Shown in pieces: positions 8,642 through 17,193 of a stretch of DNA of 64,000 nucleotides. The DNA lies in assembly GCF_040218065.1 (NCBI RefSeq), contig NZ_JAVJQE010000010.1, positions 62,001 to 126,000 of the forward strand, in the 5' to 3' direction. Made by a program: the position numbers and the translations under genes. This DNA comes from Marivibrio sp040218065. Lineage in GTDB: Bacteria > Pseudomonadota > Alphaproteobacteria > UBA8366 > Aestuariispiraceae. How positions within the stretch are numbered: position 1 is the stretch's first letter; each line of letters starts with the position of its first letter. The notes beneath the pieces were generated by a model that was not told the DNA's origin, made no database searches, and saw nothing but the letters and a program-made list of their open reading frames with translations.

Positions 8642-9808
8642 ATGCTGTCGGCGGCGGCCAGAATGCGCGCCCGGGCCCTCGCCCGGCGGATCGCACGGCT
8701 CGTCGGATCGGAACCGTCGCCGCCCACCCGTCCGGGCGACCCGGCGCTCTACGATCCAAGCGGGCGCACGCGCGCCTTGATGTCGGAGGCGCCGTTGAAA
8801 CTCGCCCGCGCCCTTTGCGGCGACAGGAGCCTCGCCGATTGGCAGGCCGAGGCGCGCGAAAAGCTGGCGGCGCTCACAGGCTTCGAGAGCGGGCGTCCCC
8901 ACAGGCCGCCTGTGATCCACGACGCGCCCTACGTCGGGCCTGAGGGATATCGCCTCCGCGAGGTCGTTTTGCGCTCGGCCTCCGCTCAGGCTCTCCCGAT
9001 GATGCTCGTCTCCTCTGAACAGACGAGCGAGAGCGCGGACGCGCGACGGCGACCGGTTATCCTCACGCTTCAGGGATCCAACAGCGGCTTTCACTTGTCC
9101 TGGGGAGAAAAGCGCGAGCCTGTTGACGAAGTGCGGATCGCCAACGGCGGCGCCTACGCGCTGCAGGCCGCCGATCTCGGCTTTCTTGCGGTCGCGCTGG
9201 AGATGCGGTGCTTCGGCCGGCGGCGCGAGCGCGCGCTGCCGGGACGTTCCCCCGATCCTTGCATCGATCAGGCGCTGCATCTCATGTTGACCGGACGCAG
9301 TCTCCTAGGCGAACGCGCGACGGAGGTTGCGACGGCTGTCGATTGGCTGCGCAGCGAGGCGGACGGCCTCGGCGTCGATCCGGACCGGATTTACATAATG
9401 GGCCAGTCGGCCGGGGGCTCGGTCGCGCTCTACACGACGGCGCTCGACGAGCGGATAGCGGGGGCGCTGATCGCCGGCTCCCTCGGCTTCGTTCGTGAAA
9501 CCTTCGGGGCGAGGGGCGACCGTTCGGGCCAGAACGTCACGCCCGGGCTGCTGCAATGGATGGAAACGGACGACGTGCTGGCGCTCTGCGCTCCACGCCC
9601 CGTGCTTGCGTTGTCGGGGCGCGCGGATCACATCTACCCGTGCGCGGGCGTAGAACGGGTCGTGGCCTCGGCGCGGTCGGCCTGGGACTCCGTCGGCGCC
9701 GCAGACCGGTTGCGCGCCCTCGGACCGGACGGCCCCCACCGCTTTTATCCGGAGGCCGCCTGGCCGGCTTTCGTCGATCTGATCGGATCGGCGGAGCGCG
9801 CGTCGTGA
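8642..9808 (+). CDS. Alpha/beta-hydrolase, acetyl-esterase-like
   Basis: The 388-aa protein has an alpha/beta-hydrolase layout. The nucleophile elbow is GQSAGG (Ser256), a likely acid lies in LALSGRADHIYP, and the histidine in GPDGPHRFYPEAAW. The N-terminal 60 residues are Arg and Ala rich without a clear signal peptide. The architecture recalls acetyl-xylan-esterase-like hydrolases that deacylate carbohydrates. The ATG starts three bases after the preceding TGA, and GGAGG of the previous gene's last codons serves as ribosome site. In this context it may trim or swap O-acyl groups on the glycan precursor. Confidence 0.65.
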   Translation: MLSAAARMRARALARRIARLVGSEPSPPTRPGDPALYDPSGRTRALMSEAPLKLARALCGDRSLADWQAEAREKLAALTGFESGRPHRPPVIHDAPYVGPEGYRLREVVLRSASAQALPMMLVSSEQTSESADARRRPVILTLQGSNSGFHLSWGEKREPVDEVRIANGGAYALQAADLGFLAVALEMRCFGRRRERALPGRSPDPCIDQALHLMLTGRSLLGERATEVATAVDWLRSEADGLGVDPDRIYIMGQSAGGSVALYTTALDERIAGALIAGSLGFVRETFGARGDRSGQNVTPGLLQWMETDDVLALCAPRPVLALSGRADHIYPCAGVERVVASARSAWDSVGAADRLRALGPDGPHRFYPEAAWPAFVDLIGSAERAS

Positions 9809-9863
9809 CGATAGCGCTCGCCGCTGGTAAGGTGCCGCCAATCCTGAGGAAAGAGACTGACTG

Positions 9864-11372
9864 ATGAAGCGTTTCCTAGACGTCGAGGATGCTCGACGCG
9901 CCTATCACGCCGATCGCGCGCGCAACAGCACTCATCGCGCCTCCTTGATGGTGCCCGAACTGCCGGGGTCCCAGGCGGACGTAAGCTTCCTGAACCATTT
10001 CCTTCTGAAACGCGGGTACGAAAAGGTCGCCTGCCGCGTGACAGCGATCGATCCGGAGGGCAAGCGGATCGTCTCGCGTCTGCTGCCGGTGGACGAGCCG
10101 AAAGTCTACACCATTCCCCTGTCAGGCATGGTGGACGAGGCGGTCGACAGCTATCAGGTCGAGTTCTTCGCGGCGGACAATCTCTTCATCCCCTTCCCGG
10201 CGGTCATGATCAACCACCGCGGGGACGGCTTTCTGAACAGCGTTCACGCCTATAACCGCGTCCTGAACGACGTCTTCGAGGACGACGAAATCAACCAAGT
10301 GCATCAGCGCGAGGCGGCGATCGACGTCCGCTGCGATCAGGTCGGCGAGACGTTCGTGGTTTTTCATGCGGGCCCTCAGCCTGTCGATGACGTCCTGAGC
10401 GCCGAACTATCCCTGGCGGACGGCGCCGTACTGCGCACGGAGCACCCTCTGCGGGTCCCGAAACTCTGCCATCGGCTCATCACGCTGAGCGAGTTGTTCC
10501 CCGGCCTTCCGCGACCGCTGCATGGAGGGACCTTGAAGATCCAGCAACCTCAGCAGTTCCTCTTCTATGGGCGCATGCTGGTCGGACAGCGCGCCCCGGA
10601 GGGCGGCTTCAGCGCCAACCACAGCTATTACGATTGCGCCTCGGTCGAGGAGTATTGGGGGGACGATGCGCCGAGCGCGCGGATGTATCCCTATATGCCC
10701 GGCTATGACAACATATTGCGGTTCTATCCCATTATGTCGCCGGGAGAGCTGGGTTTCGCGCTGACGCTCTACGACGCTGACGGCAATGTTTTGGGGGATG
10801 AAGCGCTTGGAACCGTCAGAACGCCCGAGGGCGTAGGGCTGGATCGATCGGTCACCGAGATCGTTCGCGCCAAGAACCTCACCGAGACGGACGTCGCTTC
10901 TTTTTGCGTTACGGCGCGCCCGCTCTCTGGCAACACCCCAACCCGGATCAATCATCAACTCGTCTATGCGGCCGGCGGGCTGGAAAGCTCCATAAACATT
11001 TCGCTCGCCAATCCCAACGTGTTCACGCCCGAGAAGAAGACCGGTTTCAGTTGGGGTCAGGTCCCGCTCGGCGATGCATTTGACAGCGCGCTGGGCGTTT
11101 TGGGTGTCACGCCGCGTCCTGCGGCGGCGAACTTCAAGGTGAAGCTCTATTCCGAGGCTGGATTTGCAGCCGAAAAGGAGCTTGAGATTCCCGGATCCGG
11201 TGCGGCCCTGTTGTCGTCGAACGACGCCCTAGCCGAAGCCATGGCCAAGAATGGCGGCGAAGCCGGCGGTTATCTGTGGTACCAGATCAGCTCGTCTCGC
11301 CCCGACACAAGCGCCGTGACGACCCTGCGCCACCGAACCACGGGGCACGCGGTTGGCGAACACAGCTTCTAG
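9864..11372 (+). CDS. Conserved-looking protein of unknown function in glycan cluster
   Basis: I do not recognise this 502-aa protein. It starts with ATG behind GAGGAAAGAGAC. There is no signal peptide, membrane span or obvious catalytic motif. The sequence is rich in aromatic residues and short beta-type runs, for example NHSYYDCASVEEYWGDDA and MYPYMPGYDNILRFYPIM around residues 255-290. The C-terminal part also looks beta-rich. A carbohydrate-recognition or scaffold role is possible but is only inferred. It lies between the esterase and the SpsF-aminotransferase fusion, all on one strand. Confidence 0.5.
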   Translation: MKRFLDVEDARRAYHADRARNSTHRASLMVPELPGSQADVSFLNHFLLKRGYEKVACRVTAIDPEGKRIVSRLLPVDEPKVYTIPLSGMVDEAVDSYQVEFFAADNLFIPFPAVMINHRGDGFLNSVHAYNRVLNDVFEDDEINQVHQREAAIDVRCDQVGETFVVFHAGPQPVDDVLSAELSLADGAVLRTEHPLRVPKLCHRLITLSELFPGLPRPLHGGTLKIQQPQQFLFYGRMLVGQRAPEGGFSANHSYYDCASVEEYWGDDAPSARMYPYMPGYDNILRFYPIMSPGELGFALTLYDADGNVLGDEALGTVRTPEGVGLDRSVTEIVRAKNLTETDVASFCVTARPLSGNTPTRINHQLVYAAGGLESSINISLANPNVFTPEKKTGFSWGQVPLGDAFDSALGVLGVTPRPAAANFKVKLYSEAGFAAEKELEIPGSGAALLSSNDALAEAMAKNGGEAGGYLWYQISSSRPDTSAVTTLRHRTTGHAVGEHSF

Positions 11373-11406
11373 GCTGGCCGCGGATCACAAGAAAATCGGG
11401 TGCTCC

Positions 11407-13476
11407 ATGCGTATCGTCGCGGTTATTCAAGCGCGAATGGCGTCCTCTCGCTTGCCGGGCAAGGTCCTGCGCCCGCTCGCCGGCCGGCCGATTCTAGCGC
11501 GTGTGATAGCGGCCGCGGGAGCGGCGCCCCAGATTTCCCAGACGGTTGTGGCCACTGGCGACGATGAGTCGAATGCGCCGATCCGCGACTGGTGTGCAGA
11601 GCAGGGGACGCCCTGTTTCGTCGGCAGCGAGCCGGATGTGCTGGATCGAGTGACCAAGGCCGCGGAAGCGTACGAGGCGGACGCGGTCCTGCGGCTGACC
11701 GCCGATTGCCCCCTGATTGATCCCGCGGTTATTGCGCAGGTGGCGAGCTTGTTCCGGCGGAGCGGCGTCGACTACGCCTCGAACGTGGCGCCGCCGCAAT
11801 GGCCGGACGGGCTTGATTGCGAAATCATCTCTATCGCGGCGCTCCGTGCGGCGGCGCGCGAAGCTGTGCAACCCTCGGACCGCGAGCATGTGACGCCGTT
11901 CGTCCGAAACAATCGAGCGCGGTTCCCCTCGGCCACCCTCGACTGCCCCTTGCCCGGCCTGGCCGGGCTGCGGTGGACCGTGGATACAGAAGAGGATATG
12001 GCGCACGCGGAGAACCTCGTCGCCGTGCTGACGGCTTTGGGAAGGCCGGCGGAAGGCCCCTTCGGCTGGGGTGACTTGCTCTATGCAGAGGAAAGCTTGG
12101 CGAGTGAGAACGCCGTTCCGCGGCAGAGCCGAAACCAAGGTTATAGCGCGGCCACGGAGGCCGAACTGGGCGGCGGCGCAAACAACCCACCGAGACGATT
12201 CGTACGGTCCGCTGAAGCTTTGGCTAGGGCGGAGCGAACGATACCGCTTGGAGCCCAGACCTTCTCTAAGAGTCGGACGCAGTTTCCCGTCGGTGAAGCG
12301 CCCCTCTTTCTGACCGCGGGAGAAGGCGCTCGGGTCTGGGACGTGGACGGCAACGAATTCGTCGATTTGATCAACGGTTTGTTATGCGTCTCTTTAGGAT
12401 ATTGCGATCCGCAGGTCGACGCCGCAGTGAGAGCCCAGCTCGACCGCGGCGTAAGTTTCTCTCTGTCGACGGAGCTTGAGGCGGAGTTAGCCGAGCGGAT
12501 CGTCTCTATTGTGCCGTGCGCCGAAAGCGTGCGGTTTGGCAAGAACGGCTCTGACGCGACGACCGCAGCGGTGCGCGTGGCCCGCGCTCATACAGGCCGC
12601 GAGCGCGTAGCGATTTGCGGGTATCATGGGTGGCATGACTGGTATATCGCCACCACAAGCCGCAGCGGCGGAGTTCCCGCCGCTGTGCGGGGCCTGTCTC
12701 ATAAGGTCCCCTATAACGACCTTGACGCTGTCGACGCGCTCTTGAGCGCCTATCCCGGAGAGTTCGCCTGCATCGTAATGGAGCCGGCCAACGCCGCCGC
12801 GCCGAACCCCAACTATCTTCAGGATCTGAAGGCGCTGGCTCATGGGCATGGAGCGCTTCTGGTCTTTGATGAAGTGATAACCGGGTTTCGTTTCGCGCTT
12901 GGCGGCGCTCAGGCGCTTTTCGGCGTGACGCCGGACTTGGCGAGCTTCGGGAAGGGCATGGCGAACGGCTTGCCGATCTCTGCGCTGGCCGGACGGGCCG
13001 ACGTAATGGCGAAATTCGAAGATATCTTCGTCTCCGGAACCTTCGGGGGCGAAGCTCTCTCCTTGGCCGCCGCCATAGCCACGATCGATAAGATGCGCCG
13101 CGAGCCGGTGATCGAAACGCTTTGGCGGACAGGGTCGGAGTTGGCTGTCGCTGTCGAAGGATTGATTGAGCGGAACGGTCTTTCCGAGGTTCTGTCGCTC
13201 GCTGGTTTTGACCCGTGGAGACTTCTCTCGGTGAAGCCGCATGAGTCCGCCGACGAGCACGCAATCAAGACCTTTTACATTACGGAGATGGCCCAGCGCG
13301 GCGTTTTGACGTTGGGCAGCCACAACATTTCCTACGCACACGACGCCCGCGATTTGAGGCATGTCGTTTCGGCCTATGCGGATGTGCTGGCGCTGATGGC
13401 GGAGAAGCTGGAGTCGGCTCAACTCGAACAGGAACTCCGGGCCCCGAAGCTCGTTCCAATCTTTCAAGTGCGATGA
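11407..13476 (+). CDS. SpsF-type cytidylyltransferase fused to class-III aminotransferase
   Basis: One 689-aa frame joins two enzymes. Residues 1-220 are a SpsF/NeuA-like nucleotidyltransferase with IQARMASSRLPGKVLRPL, the loop TADCPLIDP and RWTVDTEEDM. Residues about 258-680 are a fold-type-I aminotransferase related to glutamate-1-semialdehyde aminomutase: GAQTFSKS, FGKNGSDATTAAVRVAR, GYHGWHDWY, FDEVITGFR and the PLP lysine in SFGKGMANG (Lys516). The ATG at 11407 is preferred because an earlier TTG would overlap the previous gene and precede the conserved IQARM start. SpsF enzymes work beside NeuB-family synthases in spore-coat polysaccharide operons, so the N-half may activate a nonulosonate with CTP. 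The aminotransferase half may aminate a side-chain carbonyl of the same compound. Confidence 0.8.
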   Translation: MRIVAVIQARMASSRLPGKVLRPLAGRPILARVIAAAGAAPQISQTVVATGDDESNAPIRDWCAEQGTPCFVGSEPDVLDRVTKAAEAYEADAVLRLTADCPLIDPAVIAQVASLFRRSGVDYASNVAPPQWPDGLDCEIISIAALRAAAREAVQPSDREHVTPFVRNNRARFPSATLDCPLPGLAGLRWTVDTEEDMAHAENLVAVLTALGRPAEGPFGWGDLLYAEESLASENAVPRQSRNQGYSAATEAELGGGANNPPRRFVRSAEALARAERTIPLGAQTFSKSRTQFPVGEAPLFLTAGEGARVWDVDGNEFVDLINGLLCVSLGYCDPQVDAAVRAQLDRGVSFSLSTELEAELAERIVSIVPCAESVRFGKNGSDATTAAVRVARAHTGRERVAICGYHGWHDWYIATTSRSGGVPAAVRGLSHKVPYNDLDAVDALLSAYPGEFACIVMEPANAAAPNPNYLQDLKALAHGHGALLVFDEVITGFRFALGGAQALFGVTPDLASFGKGMANGLPISALAGRADVMAKFEDIFVSGTFGGEALSLAAAIATIDKMRREPVIETLWRTGSELAVAVEGLIERNGLSEVLSLAGFDPWRLLSVKPHESADEHAIKTFYITEMAQRGVLTLGSHNISYAHDARDLRHVVSAYADVLALMAEKLESAQLEQELRAPKLVPIFQVR

Positions 13477-14336
13477 CGCCCGTTTTCGTCTTCACGATCT
13501 CTCCCGGCCGCAGCGGACAGGCGTCTTTGGCCGCCTATCTGACAAGATGCCTAAAAGAGACCTTCGTCGCCTTTGAGGAGCCGCAGGTGCGCCCCGTTCT
13601 GCCGGGCGTCGCCGGGCAGATCGAACGCAGACTTAGGCGTCGGTTCCTCGAAACCCATGAATTGCTGGGACGCGGCGCCGTGTTGCGCGCCTTCGAACGC
13701 GGCGACGACGCCGTTTTGCGACGTTTCGCTTATGAGCGACACGTCTGGTGGGAACAGCAGATGCGGCGCCGTGGCGCGACGCACTACGTTGATATCAGCA
13801 AACACTTCCTCCATGGGCTGCATGTTCACGCCCTCGACTTCGTTGATATGGACTTAAGGGCGATCCGCTTGGTCCGGGACCCGGTCCTCAATATGCGCAG
13901 CTATACGAATCGCGAAAAAAAGCTGGCGTTGGACTACAGCCCGCCCGACGCGCCGTCCAACGAGTTGTGCTGGGACCCGACCGGATGGAGTAGAGGTGAG
14001 TTCTATCTGCACGCTTGGGCGGAAACCTATTTGCGCGGCGCGCGTTATGTGGCGGAGCACGGCTTGTCGGAACCGATCGATCTCGCCACTGATCAGCTTT
14101 CGGACACGGCGGCGATGGCGACGTTCCTGCGACAGCTTGGCCTGCCCCATGAGGTCCTGCCGGCGGGCGGGCCTCAGAACACCAATCTGCAGGCGGGGTA
14201 CGGCGGAACACGCGTTGGTCCGGAGGATGTCGAAGCATTCCAACGGTTCCGGGACCGGTTGACGTTGGATCAGCTTCGCCGTCTGCCGATCCCGGACGAT
14301 TATGATCCCGCCCGGCTTCTCGAGTTTGCGGCATGA
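13473..14336 (+). CDS. Sulfotransferase-like protein
   Basis: The 287-aa protein carries both PAPS-binding signatures. The 5'-phosphosulfate loop is ISPGRSGQASL near the N-terminus (Arg13). The 3'-phosphate block is IRLVRDPVLNMRSY with Arg135 and Ser143. No membrane anchor is visible, so it probably acts in the cytoplasm on a nucleotide- or lipid-linked sugar. The start overlaps the preceding gene by four bases (ATGA), and its stop overlaps the next gene in the same way, which implies translational coupling. The PAPS-forming genes cysD and cysNC are 20 kb downstream. The acceptor is unknown. Confidence 0.7.
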   Translation: MTPVFVFTISPGRSGQASLAAYLTRCLKETFVAFEEPQVRPVLPGVAGQIERRLRRRFLETHELLGRGAVLRAFERGDDAVLRRFAYERHVWWEQQMRRRGATHYVDISKHFLHGLHVHALDFVDMDLRAIRLVRDPVLNMRSYTNREKKLALDYSPPDAPSNELCWDPTGWSRGEFYLHAWAETYLRGARYVAEHGLSEPIDLATDQLSDTAAMATFLRQLGLPHEVLPAGGPQNTNLQAGYGGTRVGPEDVEAFQRFRDRLTLDQLRRLPIPDDYDPARLLEFAA

Positions 14337-15340
14337 TTACAGGAAACGCCATGCTGTCCCTCAAGTGCCTTTTGCCTGGCTATCGGGCGCGGTGGTATCG
14401 GCGAGCGTCGTTTTTTCTGGGCGACCTGGCAAGGGTGGCTGAAGCGTTCGAGTTCGGTTGGGATGGTGAGACGCCGACGGCGCGTTCTCGCGACGGCCTG
14501 CTCTTCGCTGGTTTTCCGACGCCGCCGGGGGACGCGGAAATCTACGCGCTGCTGAGGCCGAAAGTTCCGAAGACGATAGGGGAAGGCCATTTCCGTCTCG
14601 CGCGCGACCTCGTCACCCGCTACCTCTATCCGCACCTGAGGCCGGATATGGCGCCAGACAAGGGTCGGCGTCCGTCCGGAGACGCCGCCATGATGAGCGG
14701 GTACCATGGGCAGCAAAAGGACACCGCGCTCCATATTGCAGATCCGGAACGACGCGCCCGCTTCGTTGAGGCGTTTCGCCCGAAGTGCGACGATACGATC
14801 GTTAATTGCGGCGCGTTCATCGGGCTTGGAGATGCGGCGGTGGCCCCGCTGCTAACGAAGGGACGGGTGGTTGCGCTGGAGGCTGACGCGCGATGTTACG
14901 ACCTTCTCACGCGGAACCTGTCGACCAATGGGATCGCTAATGTAACCCCGTGCCATGCGGCGATCTGGAACGCTGACCACGAGACCCTAGATCTGGCCAC
15001 CGGCGAGGCGCAGGCCAACTCGTTGTTGCAAGAGGTTCACGACGCCGGCGGCCGCGCTTTAGTGTCAACGGTTACGGTGGACGGACTCGCGCAAAGGTTC
15101 GGGTTGGAGCGCGTCACAATGCTTTCCTTGACCGTCAACGGGGCGGAAATCGAAGCGCTGAAAGGGGCCGCAACGGTTCTGAAAAGCCATCGACCGCGCA
15201 TTCGGTTGGCTGGTTGGTACCAGCGAGACGGCCGTGCGATCGCCGAGCATTGCAGCGATCGGCTTAAGTCGGCCGGATACGACGTCCATATCGGCCCTGG
15301 GTTGGGCGTGCTGGCGCTGCCGGCCGAGGCGGGCGAATGA
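14333..15340 (+). CDS. FkbM family methyltransferase (second copy)
   Basis: This 335-aa protein has an N-terminal region of about 130 residues of unclear role and then an FkbM-type methyltransferase domain: IVNCGAFIGLGDAAVAPLL, VVALEADARCYDLLTRNL, CHAAIWN, TVDGLAQRF and LSLTVNGAEIEALKGA, where the usual 'KID-EG' reads LTVNGAE. Its ATGA start overlap with the sulfotransferase and its own ATGA overlap with the next gene place it firmly in one operon. It probably methylates a sugar hydroxyl of the glycan. It is not a close duplicate of the FkbM protein at 1.9 kb. Confidence 0.75.
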   Translation: MITGNAMLSLKCLLPGYRARWYRRASFFLGDLARVAEAFEFGWDGETPTARSRDGLLFAGFPTPPGDAEIYALLRPKVPKTIGEGHFRLARDLVTRYLYPHLRPDMAPDKGRRPSGDAAMMSGYHGQQKDTALHIADPERRARFVEAFRPKCDDTIVNCGAFIGLGDAAVAPLLTKGRVVALEADARCYDLLTRNLSTNGIANVTPCHAAIWNADHETLDLATGEAQANSLLQEVHDAGGRALVSTVTVDGLAQRFGLERVTMLSLTVNGAEIEALKGAATVLKSHRPRIRLAGWYQRDGRAIAEHCSDRLKSAGYDVHIGPGLGVLALPAEAGE

Positions 15341-17193
15341 TCGGGATCTTCGGAGTCCGCTGCCTAGACCCCGACCGCCCGGCGGAAATCGACGCTATGT
15401 CTGAGGCCGCCGACCCCCGGCGGTACAGGATCGAGCGGCGCGCCGGTCGCGGCTTGGCCGTCGGCGCTGTGTTGCATCGCCGAGGCCCAAGCGGCGGGGC
15501 GGCGCAGCAGGATGGACTGGACGTCGTGGTCTGCGGTGAGATCCTCAACGCCGCGGAGCTTTCCGGCCGCCCTGACGCCGCCGCGGCGTCGCTGATCCTG
15601 GAGCTTTATCGTGCTGACGCTCTTTCGAAGCTGAAGGATGCGAACGGCCTTTTCGCCGCAGCGATTTGCGACCCCGCTCAACACCGTCTCGTTTTGGTCA
15701 CCGATAGATTCTGCAGTTTCCCCATTCATGTGCACCAGGATCCGGCTCGGCTCGCTTTCGCCGGACAGATAGCAGCGCTTTTGGCGGAGGGGCGAACGCC
15801 GCGGAAAGCCAGCGCGGCCGGATTGGCGCAACTCTTCACGATGCAGCGCACCGTCGCCGAGGACACCAACATCGCCGGCGTACGAGCGTTGCCGGCGGCG
15901 ACCATATTTACGGCGGACCGAGACGGAACGCGCGAGGAGCGGTATTGGTCGCTCGAATGGGGGCGCGCCTTTCAGAGCGAGCGCGAGGCGGCTGAGGCGC
16001 TGGAGACGGCTTTGCGCCGGGCAGTCGCTCGTGAGACGAGTTGCGGGGCGTCCACGCCCGGGCTGCTGCTTTCCGGCGGTCTGGACAGCCGACTGATCCT
16101 TGCGGCCTCAGAGCCTGGTCGCCTCGCCTGCTTCACGACCGCCAGTTACTCGGAAAACCCTGAGCTCGGCATCGCCAGAACGCTTGGGGAGGGGCGAGGA
16201 AAATACTTTAAACCGCTCGTTGTCGAGCCCTCGGCGACGCTCGACCTTCTGGACCAGACAACTCTGGACAGCAACGGGCTCTATCCCGCCTCGACCCAGA
16301 TCTCCGCCTTCATGCCGGCGGTAGGCGAGGCTTGCGACGTCGCTCTGACCGGACATGGCCTAGACTACACTTTCAGGGGCTACTACATGCCGGCGCGGTT
16401 CCTCGAGATCGCCGGATCGAAGACCCGTCTTCCCGCCTTGCGGGGGGTTCCGCCCCACCCGACCGGGGCGGATGTTTTGCAAAACCTTCGCCAGGGACCG
16501 CCGCAAGAAACCATTGATCGGATAGTTTTGGAGAAGAAAGCAGCCTTCTGGTGGGAAGGCCAGGCGGAACGTCTGGACAGCGTATTGGCGCCTTGGCTCA
16601 ACAGCTCCGAGCCCTTGAATGCGTGGGACGCCTTCATTCTGCACAGCCTTTCTAAGCACTATGCTTTCACGGGAATGATGGCTGTAAGAGCGGCATGCAA
16701 TTTGCGCCTTACCACCTACGATCACGACGTGTTCAACGTCTACCTGGGCATGCCTCCCGCCTGGCGCGTCAGAGCGGGGGTTGCGCTTGATGCGATGGCC
16801 CGTCTCTCGCCGGATTTGGCGCGGTTGCCAAATGCGAACACCGGCGCGCGGTCCGACCTGGGGCCGTGGAAGGAGGTTGCGTTTCTTCTTGGGCGCGCCG
16901 CCTTGCGTCGCGCTGGCTTTGTCGCTCAACCGAGACCTCCCTCGGCGATGCATTCCGCCGGATCGTGGCAGAACGCGGACGCGTTGTATCGGGAAGATCC
17001 GGCGCACAGAGAACACTTCATCGCGATTCGAGACCGGCTTGATGCGCTTACGTTCGGACTTCTTTGCCCAACGGCTCTGCGAACCGTCATCGACGAGCAT
17101 CTCGAAGGGCGTCGAAGCCACTCGAAACTGCTGAGATTTTTGATGACCCACGACTCCTGGGTCCGGCAAATGGGAATCGCGGGCTGTGACTGA
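15337..17193 (+). CDS. Asparagine-synthase-like amidotransferase lacking the catalytic Cys2
   Basis: A 618-aa protein of the AsnB superfamily. The C-terminal synthetase half has the ATP pyrophosphatase loop LLSGGLDSRLILA (Ser246-Ser251) and HSLSKHYAFTGMMA. The N-terminal glutaminase half starts MIGIFG instead of MCGI, so the nucleophilic cysteine is missing and glutamine cannot be the amide donor. Such proteins (beta-lactam-synthetase-like) form amides by using a free amine or ammonia on an adenylated acid. In this cluster the acid could be a uronic or nonulosonic acid. The start overlaps the preceding gene by four bases. A second, complete AsnB lies at 22.5 kb. Confidence 0.75.
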   Translation: MIGIFGVRCLDPDRPAEIDAMSEAADPRRYRIERRAGRGLAVGAVLHRRGPSGGAAQQDGLDVVVCGEILNAAELSGRPDAAAASLILELYRADALSKLKDANGLFAAAICDPAQHRLVLVTDRFCSFPIHVHQDPARLAFAGQIAALLAEGRTPRKASAAGLAQLFTMQRTVAEDTNIAGVRALPAATIFTADRDGTREERYWSLEWGRAFQSEREAAEALETALRRAVARETSCGASTPGLLLSGGLDSRLILAASEPGRLACFTTASYSENPELGIARTLGEGRGKYFKPLVVEPSATLDLLDQTTLDSNGLYPASTQISAFMPAVGEACDVALTGHGLDYTFRGYYMPARFLEIAGSKTRLPALRGVPPHPTGADVLQNLRQGPPQETIDRIVLEKKAAFWWEGQAERLDSVLAPWLNSSEPLNAWDAFILHSLSKHYAFTGMMAVRAACNLRLTTYDHDVFNVYLGMPPAWRVRAGVALDAMARLSPDLARLPNANTGARSDLGPWKEVAFLLGRAALRRAGFVAQPRPPSAMHSAGSWQNADALYREDPAHREHFIAIRDRLDALTFGLLCPTALRTVIDEHLEGRRSHSKLLRFLMTHDSWVRQMGIAGCD

